Shown here piece by piece: positions 23,225 to 35,057 of a stretch of DNA of 64,000 nt. How positions within the stretch are numbered: position 1 is the first letter of the stretch; each line of letters starts with the position of its first letter. Location of the stretch: assembly GCF_002575655.3 (NCBI RefSeq), contig NC_053037.3:447919793-447983792 (forward strand), in the 5' to 3' direction. The notes under the pieces are model-generated. The model worked only from the letters and a program-made list of their open reading frames with translations. It was not told the origin of the DNA and searched no databases. Origin of the DNA: Aegilops tauschii subsp. strangulata. Lineage: Eukaryota > Streptophyta > Magnoliopsida > Poales > Poaceae. The position numbers were made by a program, and so were the translations under genes.

Positions 23225-24805
23225 TGTAGCGAACTGACCTCAGGCGATCAAATCTTTGTGCTTCAGTGTCATCCCTGGATCGGTAATGCTGACACACACA
23301 GTACTCAAAGGATTTATAACAGAGTGCAATCACACACTTATTACATCGAATATCTCAAAAGAGAACTTATTACAATAAATATGGCTTAAGGCCATCTAAA
23401 TAAGATACAGCGGAAGGCTTGGAAGATAAAGTGAGTCCATCAACTCCAACGGCATAGCTGAGTGCACGACAAACGACCTAGCGCACCTTAATCTTCCTCT
23501 GAAAAGTGTGCAACATGATATGTTGCAGCCCGAAACGGGTCAGCACATGGAATATGCTGGCAATATAACACAGTAGAGCAATGAACAGGATAAATGCTAT
23601 CACTATATGCATATATGGCTGGTGGAGGCTCTATGGTTATAATGTTTTGCGAAAAGCCAATTTTTCCCTACTGCAAAGGAATATATTTTATTTAACTATC
23701 ATGGTGGTTGTAACATTGAGAAGGTTCCTCCAACTCAATTCCAATTATAAAGTAATTAACAACCCAACAAATTTAATTTAGGGTGATGGGATCAAATCAA
23801 TAATTCAAGTACCAGATACTCACACTACTAGGAAAAGGGCTATAGATGATATGTACACTAATGGCGCACCACACATGTGGTGTGCCACTACTATATAGCA
23901 GTGGCGCACCATGTGTTGGTGCGCCATTAGTGTCCAAATAGTAATGGCGCACCACATCCACGGTGCGCCACTAGTAACAATTTTTTTTATTTTTTTTCAA
24001 AACTAGTAATGGCGCACCAGGGGATAGTGCGCCATTACTAGTTAAACTAGTAATGGCACAGCACATCCACGGTGCGCCACTAGTAAAAATTTTCAATTTT
24101 TTTTTCAAAACTACTAATGGCGCACCGTGTGTGTGGTGCGCCATTACTAGTTGAACTAGTAATTGAACTAGTAATGGCGCACCACTCCCACGGTGCGCCA
24201 TTAGTAACTTGCCCCAAAAATTCCACCGAATGCACCCCCCCCGGTGGACCGCCTTTTCAGTTTTAGAAAAAATAAAAGAAAATGATGGAAATGTCAAAAA
24301 AAAGAAAATAAGTTTCCCATGTGATATGTGGTCTACTTGTTGGGAAATTTTACAAATATGAATTTCGACTTTATTTGCAAAATCTCTATGGAATTTGTAA
24401 AATGGGCATAAGTTTTGCATACGAACTCAGATTTAAAAGTTTTTTATATGAAAAATCATCTACTCGAAAAGATACATCCGAATTTAACCGGGGAAACCCC
24501 GTTAAACATTTTCAGAATCCTCAAAAACCTAACAGAAAAAAGTTACGGGGCTTTTAAGATCCGGAGAGGCAAAAAAATTTAAAAAACAAAACTCAGTAAT
24601 GGCGCACCTGCGCATGGTGCGCCATTACTATCTTCCCGCCTTCAAAATTCAAACTATATCAAAAAAATAAAAATAAAGTTAGTAATGGCGCACCTGCCCA
24701 CGGTGCGCCATTACTATCTTCCCACCTTCAAAATTCAAAATAAATCAAAAAAATAAAAAAATTTAGTAATGGCGCACCTGCCCACGATGCGCCATTACTA
24801 TGCCG

Positions 24806-24812
24806 TATATAT
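24806..24812 (+). promoter_or_regulatory. possible TATA box in the CACTA element
   Basis: CCGTATATATGGC is followed by a CT-rich leader-like stretch, the form of a plant core promoter. It may be the remains of the transposase promoter; no gene follows. Confidence 0.35.
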
Positions 24813-24837
24813 GGCTGGGCGGGGTCCTCTCCTCCTT

Positions 24838-25375
24838 ACCTCTTCATTGTTCTCCTCCACTCCACCTCTCCTCCACTCCATCTCCTCCTCTCCTCCACTC
24901 CATCTCCCCTGCTCTCCTCCACCGTACTCCCCTCCTCCTCTCCGGCGACCTCCTCCTCCTCCTCTCCGGCGACCTCCTCCTCCTCCTCCTCTCCGGCGAC
25001 GTCCTCCTCCTCCTCCTCTCCGGCGACCTCCTCCTCCCTCCTCTCCTCCCTTCCCCTCGCGGTTTCTCCTCCCTCCTCTCCGGTGATCTCCTCCTCCCTT
25101 CTCTCCGGTGATCTCCCCCTCCCTCCTCTCCGGTGATCTCCTCCTCCCCCCTCTCCGGTGATCTCCTCCTCCCTCCTCTCCGGTGAGCTCCTCCTCTCCT
25201 CTCCTCCCCTCCCCTCATGGTTTCTCCTTCCTCCTCTCCGATGCTCCGGTGAACTCCTCTCCGGCGACCTCCTCCTCTTCTCCGGCAATGTAGGCGAGCA
25301 CCTCTCCGGTGACCTCCTCCTCCTCCTCTCCAGTGACCTCGGCCCTCCTCTCCGGCGAACTTCTCTCCGGCAAAA
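24838..25375. repeat. CT-rich low-complexity tract in the CACTA element
   Basis: About 540 bp of CTCCTCCTC and CTCTCCGGCGACCTC/CTCTCCGGTGATCTC units. Long open frames on both strands are produced by the base bias alone. Confidence 0.85.
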
Positions 25376-27201
25376 GAACACGGCAAAAGAACGTACAAGA
25401 TCCAAAAACGAGAACAAAATTTGAAAAAATATCTTGCAAAAAAACGAGCAAAAAAACAAGCAAAAAATGGGCAAAAAAATCGCGATCCAGATCCAAATTC
25501 AAAATTCAAAAATAGCAATGGCGCATCACCCCACAGTGCGCCATTAGTATGGCAAAGCACATGTGTAAATATCGTCCCCTGGGAGGCACACTAATGGCGC
25601 ATGTTTGTCTATACTAATGGCGCACGACGTGATGCGCCATGAGTATACCAGATACTAATGGCGCACCAGTGGTGCGCCATTAGTATTTAATACTAGTGGC
25701 GTGGTACTAGTGGCGCACCAGTAGTGCGCCATTAGTAGGCAAAACTGGTGCGCCACTAGTAGGCCTTTTCCTAGTAGTGTCAAGATGTCCATAACCGGGG
25801 ACACGGCTAACCATGATTAGTTTATACACTTTGCAGAGGTTTGCGCACTTTTCCCCACAAGACTCGATCTCCTCCATTGGATTTCTCGCACTACATGGTG
25901 TTTAAGAAACAGATGACCGAGACACAGTCTTTCAGAAACAATAACTCTAACCCTGGGTAAACAGTACCAACCTACATCCCCTACATCTGCTAGCCTACCA
26001 CTGGAAGAGGTCATGCAACCTACTCAACTATGCTAGAGCCCATAATAGCTTGTGGCTGCACACGGAAGTTTCTAGCATGAATAATCTTATGATCCCTTTG
26101 AGCCTGGGTGGCGAACCATAGGATGATCACACGGGTACTCTGGGATATCCTAGGACAACACTGGATTCTCCAGGTGCCCTGACAACCAATCCACCCAGAT
26201 GTGAATTTAAATAGCCACCTTAAATTAACCATTAATTAACAATCTCACATCTGTCATGGATACACTCAAACCCAATCCACGTCTACGAGCATAGCATGGC
26301 AATATAAGCATAACGTAGAAGTAACTCTCAAGGGTTTGATAATAAAATAGGTAATAGGTTCTACCATCATCAACTACTTCCCAATACCCACAAGTTAATC
26401 ACATCCTAATCATGCAGTGTTTGAGGATATTATCTAATGTATAAAAACCGGGTATGAAAAGAGTCTGATCAATGTGTTACTTGCCTTGCTGACGATCCGC
26501 AAACCCTAGAGACTCGTAGTAGCACGCTTCGCACTCCGGGAATTCTATCGCAAACAAACAATAGCATACATAAGCAATCAAGCAAAGCTGCATGGGTAAA
26601 ACTCAAATAAGAAGACCGAATCTGAAAATTCAACTGAAGAGATTTGATCTGCAAAAAGAATCAATCGAATCGGAGCTACGGAACTGAAACTATGGTCAAA
26701 AGAACTTCGAAATCAAATCTGCTTGAAACCAAACTTTAAATTGTCAAAACCTTGTTCAAGTTGATTAAACAGAAAGAGGGGCTCCAGACGAAGATTTTGG
26801 CGTTGGTTTCACTGGATTTGGACAAACGTTTAAGAAACGGCGAGGGTTTGAAGATCAGGGGCTAATCTGCGATAAAAATAATCGCAAATAATCCCTGGCC
26901 GAAAATAAAATAAAAAATCTATCGGACGAACGTCCGCTAACAGAGACGAACAGGCGAATTCGTTCGTTAAAACGAACGAACGGACGCAAACGAACTAAAC
27001 CGAGAAAAAAACCAAACCGATCTAAATAAATAAATAAACTGATCTAGGGTTTTGAAAAAACCGGCGGTTTTTACCTAAATCGAAAAAAACCGGTGGCTCC
27101 GGCGACGCGGCGAGGCGACGGTGACGCGGCGCAGCAGCAGCGGCGGCGGCGGGCGGCGCGAGGCGGCGGGGTGGTGTGGGGTCGAGGCGGCGGCGACTCG
27201 G

Positions 27202-27210
27202 CCTTATAAA
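27202..27210 (-). promoter_or_regulatory. TATA box of chromovirus LTR
   Basis: The minus strand reads CCTTTATAAGGCC, about 640 bp from the LTR start, just before a GC-rich leader. The other LTR has the same site at about 37148-37156. Confidence 0.55.
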
Positions 27211-27851
27211 GGCCCGAGGGGGGGTGGTGGCGTGCGGGAGGGGCGGCACCGGCGATTCGTGGTCAGACTCCCCGAGTCCGTCGCGAGCACGACGATGGGA
27301 GGCGGTGCGGGGCGATGGGCCGTCTGGGCTTCGGCCCGGCTCGGTCCGAAACAATTTTTATTAAATAAGATTCCACCGAGAAAAATCCAAAATTAATAAA
27401 AATAAAAATCTAAAAATGCCAAAAGCAATTTTGACCATCTAAATAGAATATTTAGAACAAAGTGAACATTTTCTTGGCCTAAAATGCAATTTTTGAAAAA
27501 TGCATATTTTTCTAATTCAAATAAAATAGCAATAAAATCCAAATAAAAATATTTATTTGATTTTTAATATTTTTCCTCCAATATTTCTTTTATTTTGCAG
27601 AAGTCATATTATCTCCTCTCATATATTTTTAATTTGAAATATTTTTGGAGAGAAAAATAATTAAAATCAAAATGATCCATGTTTCAATATTTGAGAAAAT
27701 CCAAATATGAAAATAATAAAATCCCCAACTCTCTCCGTGGGTCCTTGATTTGCTTAGGATTTTTAGGATCACACCCAAAATGCAAATAAAATATGATATG
27801 CATATGATGACCTATGTATAACATTCCAAATTGAAAATTTGGGATGTTACA

Positions 27852-27869
27852 AACCTACCCCCCTTAAGA
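27852..27869 (-). other. polypurine tract of chromovirus
   Basis: Minus strand AAGGGGGGTAGGTT directly abuts the 3' LTR start at 27851. Confidence 0.8.
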
Positions 27870-28632
27870 TGAATCTCGTCCTCGAGATTCGGGTTGGCTA
27901 GAAAATAGGTGTGGGTGGTCTTTGCGTAGATCATCCTCTCGTTCCCAGGTGGCTTCATCCTCGGTGTGGTGGCTCCACTGAACTTTGCGAAACTTGATAA
28001 ACTTGCTGCGTGTAACTCTGCTGGCAAACTCGAGAATCTTAACAGGTTTCTCCTCGTAGGTAAGATCACTATCCAACTGAATTGCTTCCAGGGGCATTGT
28101 ATCTTTCAGAGGAATATCGGCCATCTCAGCATGGCACTTCTTCAACTGGGAAACGTGAAACACATCATGAACTCCTGACAGTCCTTCGGGTAACTCCAAC
28201 TTGTAGGCCACTTCTCCCATACATTCCAAAACTCGGCATGGTCCTACAAATCTCGGGGCTTAACTTACCCTTAACTCCAAAACGTTTAACTCCTCGCAGT
28301 GGTGACACACGAAGATATGCTCTGTCTCCGATTTTATAGACTACCTCCTTGCGTTTTGAGTCTGCATAACTCTTCTGCCTGGACTGAGCCACCTTCAGTC
28401 TATCTCGAATCAACTTAACCTTCTCTTCAGACTCCTTAATCAAATCTGGTCCAAACAACTGATGGTCTCCGACTTCATCCCACATCAACGGTGTTCTGGA
28501 CCTCCTTCCATACAAAGCTTCGAAAGGTGCCATCTTCAAAGTGGCCTGGTAGCTGTTGTTGTATGAGAACTCCGCGTAGGGAAAATTGCCATCCCAACTA
28601 GATCCATAATCTAGTGCACAAGCTCTCAACAT
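27864..28632 (-). pseudogene. chromovirus integrase C-terminus and chromodomain
   Basis: The frame 28165-28632 covers integrase beyond the catalytic glutamate (WDGNFPYAEFSYNNSY, PFEALYGRRSRTPL). A one-base frameshift near 28250 moves to the frame 27864-28229, which carries VFHVSQLKKC and a chromodomain-like segment (VKILEFASRVTRSKFIKFRK, VQWSHHTEDEATWERE). The chromodomain is thought to guide integration to marked chromatin. It ends right at the polypurine tract. Confidence 0.88.
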
Positions 28633-28674
28633 GTCCTCCAGAATCCGATTGACTCTCTCGGTCTGTCCATCTGT

Positions 28675-29520
28675 CTACGGATGAAAAGCTGTACTAAATT
28701 CTAGCCTGGTACCCAAAGTGTGGTGCAGCTGATTCCAAAACTTCGAGGTAAACTGTGTTCCTCTATCTGATACGATGGTCCTCGAAACCCCATGCAGACA
28801 TACGATCCTGGTCATATATATCTTGGCCAACTTTGCACTTGTATAGGTGGTTTTCACTGGGATAAAGTGAGCCACTTTGGTCAAGCGATCCACTACTACC
28901 CAGATAGAATGATATCCCGATCGGGTCCCGGGTAATCCGGTGATAAAATCAATGCCAAGCTTATCCCACTTCCATTCGGGTATCAGCACGGGCTGCAGTA
29001 ATCTTGCAGGCTTCTGATGTTCTGCCTTCACTCTTTGACATACATCACATACAGCTACATACTCGGCAATATCCTTCTTCATACCAGTTCACTAGAAACG
29101 CTCCTTTAGATCCAAATACATCTTGGTGTTTCCGGGGTGTATCGAGTATGGCGAGTCATGGGCTTCCTTAAGTATTAACTTCCTGATCTCTGCATTATTG
29201 GGCACATAAACACGGTCCTCAAACCACAGGGTGTCATGCTCATCCTCACGAAAACCTTTGGATTTTCCTTTACTCATTTTCTCCTTTATCTCGGCAATCT
29301 CTTTGTCATCCTTCTGACCTTCTCGAATCTTTCCCAATAATGTTGACTGAACTTCCAATGCTGCAAGAAAACCTCTAGGGACTATCTCCAAACGAAGCTC
29401 CCTGAGATCTTCTGCTAATTCCTTTGGTAATCCTCCGCTTACAAGGGTATTGGCATAACTCTTCCAGCTCAAAGTGCCGGCTACGACATTTGCCTTGCCT
29501 GGATGGTAGTGCAACTTCAT
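28675..29520 (-). pseudogene. chromovirus integrase N-terminus and catalytic core
   Basis: Frame 29092-29520 holds the end of RNase H and the HH half of the zinc finger (HDSPYSIHPGNTKMY). Two adjacent stops near 29086-29091, at sites where the family has tryptophans, separate it from 28675-29082, which holds CDVCQRVK, the first Asp (KLGIDFITGLP) and the second Asp (IVSDRGTQFTSKFW). A TAG at 28675-28677 follows HP where the family has a Gln codon; the catalytic Glu lies just beyond in frame. Confidence 0.88.
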
Positions 29521-29522
29521 AT

Positions 29523-31129
29523 CGTAATCTTTTATAAGCTCCAGCCATCTCCTTTGCCTAAGATTTATCTCCTTCTACGTGAAAATGTACTTCAAACTCT
29601 TATGATCCGTGTACACATCACAATGGTTTCCAATAAGAAAATGCCTCCAGGTCTTGAGTGCATGCGCTACGGCTGCTAACTCCAAATCATGTGTAGCATA
29701 ATTTCAACTCATGCGGTCGAAGCTGACATGAGGCATATGAGACAACTCTTCCGCCTTGCATAAGTACTCCTCCCAGTCCTAAGCGAGAAGTGTCACAATA
29801 CACTTGGAAATCCTTGCGTATATCCAGCAGAATCAGCACTGGGGCTGTAACCAAACGTTTCTTCAGCTCCTGAAAACTTGCCTCACATTCTTCAGTCCAT
29901 TTGAACTTGGTGTCTTTCTTCAACAACTCTGTCATAGGCTTTGCAATTTAGAAAAATTCTCAATGAATCTCCGATAGTATCCCGCAAGTCCAAGAAAACT
30001 GCGGATCTCTCCAACTGAGGTGGTACCAACCAGTCAGTGACTGACTGAACCTTGGTAGGATCTACTGCTATAACTTCTCCTGATATAACATGTCCAAGGA
30101 ATCCGACTTCCTTCAACCAAAACTCACATTTGCTGAACTTGGCATATAACTGATGTTCCCTGAGCTTCTCGAGAACTAAACGCAAATGCTCCTTGTGTTC
30201 CTCTTCATTCTTCGAGTACACCAAAATATCATCAATGAACACCACGACAAATTATCTAAGAACTCCACGAACACCTTATTCATCATACTCATGAAATAGG
30301 CAGGGGCATTGGTCAATCCAAATGACATAACCATATACTCATATAGCCCATACCTTGTGGTGAAGGCTATCTTTGGTATATCCTGTTCTCGGATCTTCAA
30401 CTGGTGGTATCCTGATCATAGATCGATCTTGGAGAATACTTTAGCTCCTTGCAGCTGGTCAAACAAGTCATTGATCATCGGTAGTGGGTACTTGTTCTTG
30501 ATCGTCACCTCATTCAATCCACGATAATCGACAACCATTCTCAATGATCCATCCTTCTTCTCAACCAAGAGCACTGGGGCTCCCCATGGTGACGAACTTC
30601 GTCGAATGTATCCTTTCTCTAATAACTCCTTAATCTGATTTTTAATCTCTTCCAGATCATTTGCGGGCATCCGGTATGGTCTCTTCGATATCGGTCCGGT
30701 GCCTGGCAATAGCTCTATCAAAAACTCAATGTCTCGATCCAGCGGCATGCCTGGTAACTCCTCTGGAAATACATCTGGGTAATCCTTCACTACAGGCACT
30801 TCCTCCTGAACAACTCCCGTGAGAGAATTTACTTGGGTCCTCCTCGGCGCATGTCTGGATACATACTTGATCCTTTTTCCCTCCGGGGTGGTGAGTAAAA
30901 TTGACCTACTAGCACAGTCACTGTTTCCTCCATACTTAGATAGCCAATCCATTCCTAGTATCACATCCAATCCTTGTGACTCCAAAATTATTAGGTCTGA
31001 GGGGAAAACATGGCTACCAATGGTTAAGGGTAACCGATCGCACCATCGGCTGGCCATATACTCTGCACCTGGTGAGCTTACTAGCAAGGGTGTCCTAAGG
31101 GCTACGGTGGGTAACTTAAACTTGTCCAC
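29523..31129 (-). pseudogene. chromovirus protease end, reverse transcriptase, RNase H
   Basis: Frame 30416-31129 runs from the protease flap ([10 protein letters not shown]) to RT ([39 protein letters not shown]) and stops at a TGA at a CGA-type site. RT continues at 30176-30400 ([20 protein letters not shown]), then a one-base deletion near 30250 shifts to [12 protein letters not shown] at 29892-30245. The catalytic FIDD is intact. Another frameshift leads to the RNase H part at 29687-29935 (FQVYCDTSRLGLGGVLMQ). Confidence 0.9.
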
Positions 31130-31966
31130 AAATCCCCTTGAAATTTATGAATGCGATGCACCAGTATCAAATAAAACAAGGGCGGTAAATGACTTAACCA
31201 AAAACTTACCGATAACTGCATCTGGCTGCTCTTCAACCTCCTCCACGTTTACGTGGTTTACTTGTCCCCTGTTGAAAGGGTTGGGCTTCTTCCCAGAGCT
31301 TCCATTGCCATTACCATTCTTTGCTTCAGAACACTCGGTGGCGTAATGTCTAGTCTTCCCACACTTGAAACAAGTAATGTGACTTAGATCCTTCTTGGCG
31401 GGTGTAGAGGGGTTAGAACGGTTCTGGTTGCTGCCTGCTCTATTCCCGTTTCCATTCTTGGGGCCACTGTGGTTATGCGAACTTCCTTCAATATGAGTGT
31501 GGCCTCCATGGTTATGGGTATATCCTCCCGAGTTCGGGGTAAAACGAGGCTTCTGCTGAGCTCCTGAATTGTACTTCCCTTGTCCATACTTCCTTTTGCG
31601 GCTCTCAATTTGCTGCTCCTTCCCTTCAATCATAAGAGCCCTGTCTACCAACTCCTGGTAGTTAGCGAATGTTGCTACCATCAACTGCATGCTCAACTCA
31701 TCATTCAGCCCTTCCATAAACTTCTCCTGCTTCGCGGCATCAATGCCACATCATCTGGGGCATAGCGAGCTAACTTGCTGAACTCATCCACGTACTGCCC
31801 CACAGTATGATTTCCTTGGTGTAAGGTGCGAAACTCATGCTTCTTCATGATCATAGCTCCAGTTGAGACATGTGCGGTACGGAATGCTTGCTGAAACTGA
31901 TCCCAAGTGATATTGGCTATAGGGAAGGTGGCTGTGTAATTCTCCCACCATGAAGCTGCGGGTCCA

Positions 31967-33697
31967 TGAAGGAAATATGCCCTAGAGGCAATAATAAAGT
32001 TGTTATTTATATTTCCTTATATCATGATAAATGTTTATTATTCATGCTAGAATTGTATTAACCGAAAACTTAGTACATGTGTGAATACATAGACAAACAA
32101 AGTGTCACTAGTATGCCTCTACTTGACTAGCTCGTTGAATCAAAGATGGTTAAGTTTCCTAGCCATAGACATGAGTTGTCATTTGATTAACGGGATCACA
32201 TCATTAGAGAATGATGTGATTGACTTGACCCATTCTGTTATCTTAGCATTCGATCGTTTAGTATATTGCTATTGCTTTCTTCTTGACTTATACATGTTCC
32301 TATGACTATGAGATTATGCAACTCCCGAATACCGGAGGAACACTTTGTGTGCTACCAAACGTCACAACGTAACTGGGTGATTATAAAGGTGCTCTACAGG
32401 TGTCTCTGATGGTACTTGTTGAGTTGGCATAGATCAAGATTAGGATTTGTCACTCCGATTGTCGGAGAGGTATCTCTGGGCCCTCTCGGTAATGCACATC
32501 ACTAAAATCCTTGCAAGAATTGCAACTAATGAGTTAGTTGCGGGATGATGTATTACGGAACGAGTAAAGAGACTTGCCGGTAACGAGATTGAACTAGGTA
32601 TTGAGATACCGACTATCGAATCTTAGGCAAGTAACATACCGATGACAAAGGGAACAACGTATGTTGTTATGCGGTTTGACCAATAAAGATCTTCGTAGAA
32701 TATGTAGGAGCCAATATGAGCATCCAGGTTCCGCTATTGGTTATTGCCCGGAGACGTGTCTCGGTCATGCCTACATAGTTCTCGAACCCGTAGGATCCGC
32801 ACGCTTAACGTTCGGTGATGATCGGTAATATGAGTTTATGTGTTTTGATGTACCGAAGGTAGTTCGGAGTCCCGGATATGATCATGGACATGACGAGGAG
32901 TCTCAAAATAGTTGAGACATAAAGATCGATATATTGGAAGCCTATATTTGGACACCGGAATAGTTCCGGGTGAAATCGGGATTTTACCGGAGTACCGGGA
33001 GGTTACCGGAACCCCCCGGTAAGTGTATGGGCCTTAATGGGCCATAGTGGAGAGAGAGAGAGGAGACTAGGTCAGGCCGCGCGCCCACTCTCCCTCTGGT
33101 CCGAATTAGACTAGGAGGGGGGCGGCGCCCCCTTTCCTTCTCCCTCTCTCCCCCTTCCTTCTCTCCTAGTCCAACTAGGGAAAGGGGGGATCCTACTCCC
33201 GGTGGGAGTAGGACTCCTCCAGGGCGCGCCATAGAGGGCCGGCCCTCCCCCTCCTCCACTCCTTTATATACGTGGCCAGGGGAACCCCATAGACACAACA
33301 ATTGATCATTGATCTTTTAGCCGTGTGCGGTGCCCCACTCCACCATAATCCACCTCGGTCATATCGTAGCGGTGCTTAGGCGAAGCCCTGCATCGGTAAC
33401 TTCATCAACACCATCACCACGCCATCGTGCTGACAGAACTCTCCCACGAAGCTCTGCTGGATCGGAGTTCATGGGACGTCACCGAGCTGAACGTGTGCTG
33501 AACTCGGAGGTGCCGTGCGTTCGGCACTTGGATCGGTCGGATCGTGAAGACGTACGACTACATCAACCGCGTTGTCATAACGCTTCCGCTTACGGTCTAC
33601 GAGGGTACGTAGACAACACTCTCCCCTCTCGTTGCTATGCATCACCATGATCTTGCGTGTGCGTAGGATTTTTTTGAAATTTGTACGTTCCCCAATA
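31967..33697 (+). mobile_element. solo LTR of Angela-type copia element
   Basis: 1731 bp from TGAAGGAAATATGCCC to TACGTTCCCCAATA, flanked by GTCCA on both sides (31962-31966 and 33698-33702). No internal region remains, so it arose by LTR-LTR recombination. The LTR ends in TA where CA is normal. Confidence 0.95.
33263..33270 (+). promoter_or_regulatory. TATA box of Angela LTR
   Basis: CTCCTTTATATACGTGGCC within the solo LTR is the expected core promoter, near the U3/R border. Confidence 0.6.
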
Positions 33698-34206
33698 GTC
33701 CATCCAATTGATGTGCGGCAAAATGCACCTTCTCAGCATCTGTGCAACCTGCGGTGGTCAACTCCCTTCCAATCCTGCGTAGCCAGTCACCAGCAACTAT
33801 TGGCTCGGTGCTACTGGAAAACACCGGTGGCTGCAACCTTAGAAAACGGGCTAAGATGTCAACTGGAGGTGGTGGCGGTGGGTTGTTGTTGTTGTTGTTG
33901 TTGCCTTGGTTCTGGACTAGTAGCTGCATCAAGGCATTCTGCTGTTGGATCAACTGAGTGAGCTCCGGTGGGAAGACAAATCCGGTGTCACGTCTCGGAG
34001 GCATCTGATGGGTTTAGAGGGGAGAGATTAGAATAGAATGAGGTCTAATGAGAAAGCACTACCCATATGCACATGAGACAAAGACAATCATATCACACCA
34101 AATCAATACAAGCAAGGGCATACAATCGGTCTAGAACTATCGTTACAAAAGTGCTCAGACTACTACTATATACATGGGGGAATACTACTAATCATATGGT
34201 GGTCTA

Positions 34207-34950
34207 CTAGAAATTTTGATCGGTGGAAGACTCCATGATATCCGCTCCAGCTTTGTCTTCATAATCATCATCACTATCGTCGGGGTCGGAGTCGGTGTCG
34301 TCGATGATGATGTAGTCTTTAGAACGGATGTCATCGGGATGGTCGTCATCTCCTCCTGGCGCGGGGTCTCCCATGAACACTCCTAGCTTCATTGTCAGGT
34401 CATCATTCTTCTCCACTAGTATTGCGACTTCCTCCTCATATCCGTCGCGTGTAGACTTGAGTTCCTCCTCTAGCTCCATGTTCATGGTCATCACCTTCTT
34501 CAGATCTATCATGCTTGTGCACATCTGGTTCTCCTGGCGACGAATGTGTTGGTTTAACTCGTGGATGAAAGCTGCAATGGACATGTCCGTCCTGGTGCTG
34601 ATCATCTCCCATTGCTCGTCTCGGCGCCCACATATCTGGTAGATAGTGTCCTTAAGATCCTTGTGGTAAACTTCACCAATGCGTCCCATGGCGATGTGGG
34701 CGGCCATGCTCTTACCTAGACTCTAGGTTGGTGCATCAAAGGAAAACTCTATGGGCTCAGTAACTGGCGTGAACGTCCTTCCTGGGACTTGAACTCGAAT
34801 CATCCAACACTCCTCTTCTGGTAAAGTGGCGGTGTAGGTTCCGGTGAAGCTTGGTATTCCGATGTTCAGGTACCTAGTGACTTCTTTCAAGTGTCGTCCA
34901 AAGGGCGTGTCTTCATCCGGTTGTGCAAACTTGTTCCTTGTGTCCGCCAT
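34207..34950 (-). pseudogene. extra leader ORF of chromovirus, between 5' LTR and gag
   Basis: Two frames (34723-34950 and 34207-34707) are the same frame split by one TAG (34723-34725), at a position where a tryptophan codon would give a single 248-codon protein. It opens MADTRNKFAQPDEDTPFGRH, has an Ile/Gly/Thr-rich first third, then a long coiled coil (about residues 120-195, rich in Glu and Met), and an acidic Asp-rich tail (DDTDSDPDDSDDDYED). I know of no function; gag begins about 200 bp downstream. It is not part of standard gag-pol. Confidence 0.6.
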
Positions 34951-35042
34951 CCTAAAGAGTAGAAAAGGGAGAGGAGTCAGAAATGAGTAGAGAAGAATGA
35001 CCTATGGCTTATCTTAGTGGTCGTGTCCTACATTCAGCGTGT

Positions 35043-35054
35043 GCTCTGATACCA
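35043..35054 (-). other. primer binding site (initiator Met tRNA type)
   Basis: The minus strand reads TGGTATCAGAGC three bases inside the 5' LTR border, the classic plant retrotransposon primer site. Confidence 0.92.
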
Positions 35055-35057
35055 TCT

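Larger units (their letters stand above)
23823..25779. mobile_element. non-autonomous CACTA element, 1957 bp
   Basis: It starts CACTACTAGGAAAAGGGC and ends with the inverted form CCTTTTCCTAGTAGTG. It is flanked by TCA on both sides (23820-23822, 25780-25782), and the uninterrupted sequence with a single TCA is preserved in the other LTR at 35651-35660. The subterminal regions carry many copies of TAATGGCGCACC in both orientations, often forming hairpins. No transposase frame is present, so it depends on a related element in trans. The type resembles Caspar/Jorge-like Triticeae CACTAs. Confidence 0.95.
23225..27851 (-). repeat. chromovirus 3' LTR, with nested CACTA element
   Basis: It begins TGTAGCGAACTGACC and ends GGGATGTTACA. 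Without the CACTA insertion it is about 2.67 kb, against 2.74 kb for the other LTR. It includes a GC-rich stretch (about 27080-27350) and AT-rich sequence on both sides of that. Confidence 0.93.
31145..34004 (-). pseudogene. chromovirus gag and protease, split by solo LTR
   Basis: Gag opens at 34004 (MPPRRDTGFVFPPELTQL), with an Asn-run/Pro-run linker and the gag core, is interrupted by the solo LTR (31967-33697), and resumes (PAASWWENYT) to a frameshift near 31745. The frame 31145-31717 carries the basic, Asn/His/Gly-rich region, the zinc knuckle CFKCGKTRHYATEC and the protease site VLFDTGASHS, then a TAA where the family has an aromatic residue. Confidence 0.9.

Noticed and set aside
24769..25560. 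Long Pro/Ser/Leu- and Arg/Glu-rich open frames on both strands
   Set aside because: They come from the CT-rich low-complexity tract of the CACTA element; overlapping frames on both strands are open because the bias excludes stops.
27022..27396. Ala/Arg-rich frames on both strands
   Set aside because: They lie in the GC-rich leader part of the chromovirus LTR and recur, shifted, in the other LTR (36936-37373); composition artefact.
31384..31629. 81-codon frame opposite in phase to gag
   Set aside because: Overlaps the basic region of chromovirus gag in another frame; no independent support.
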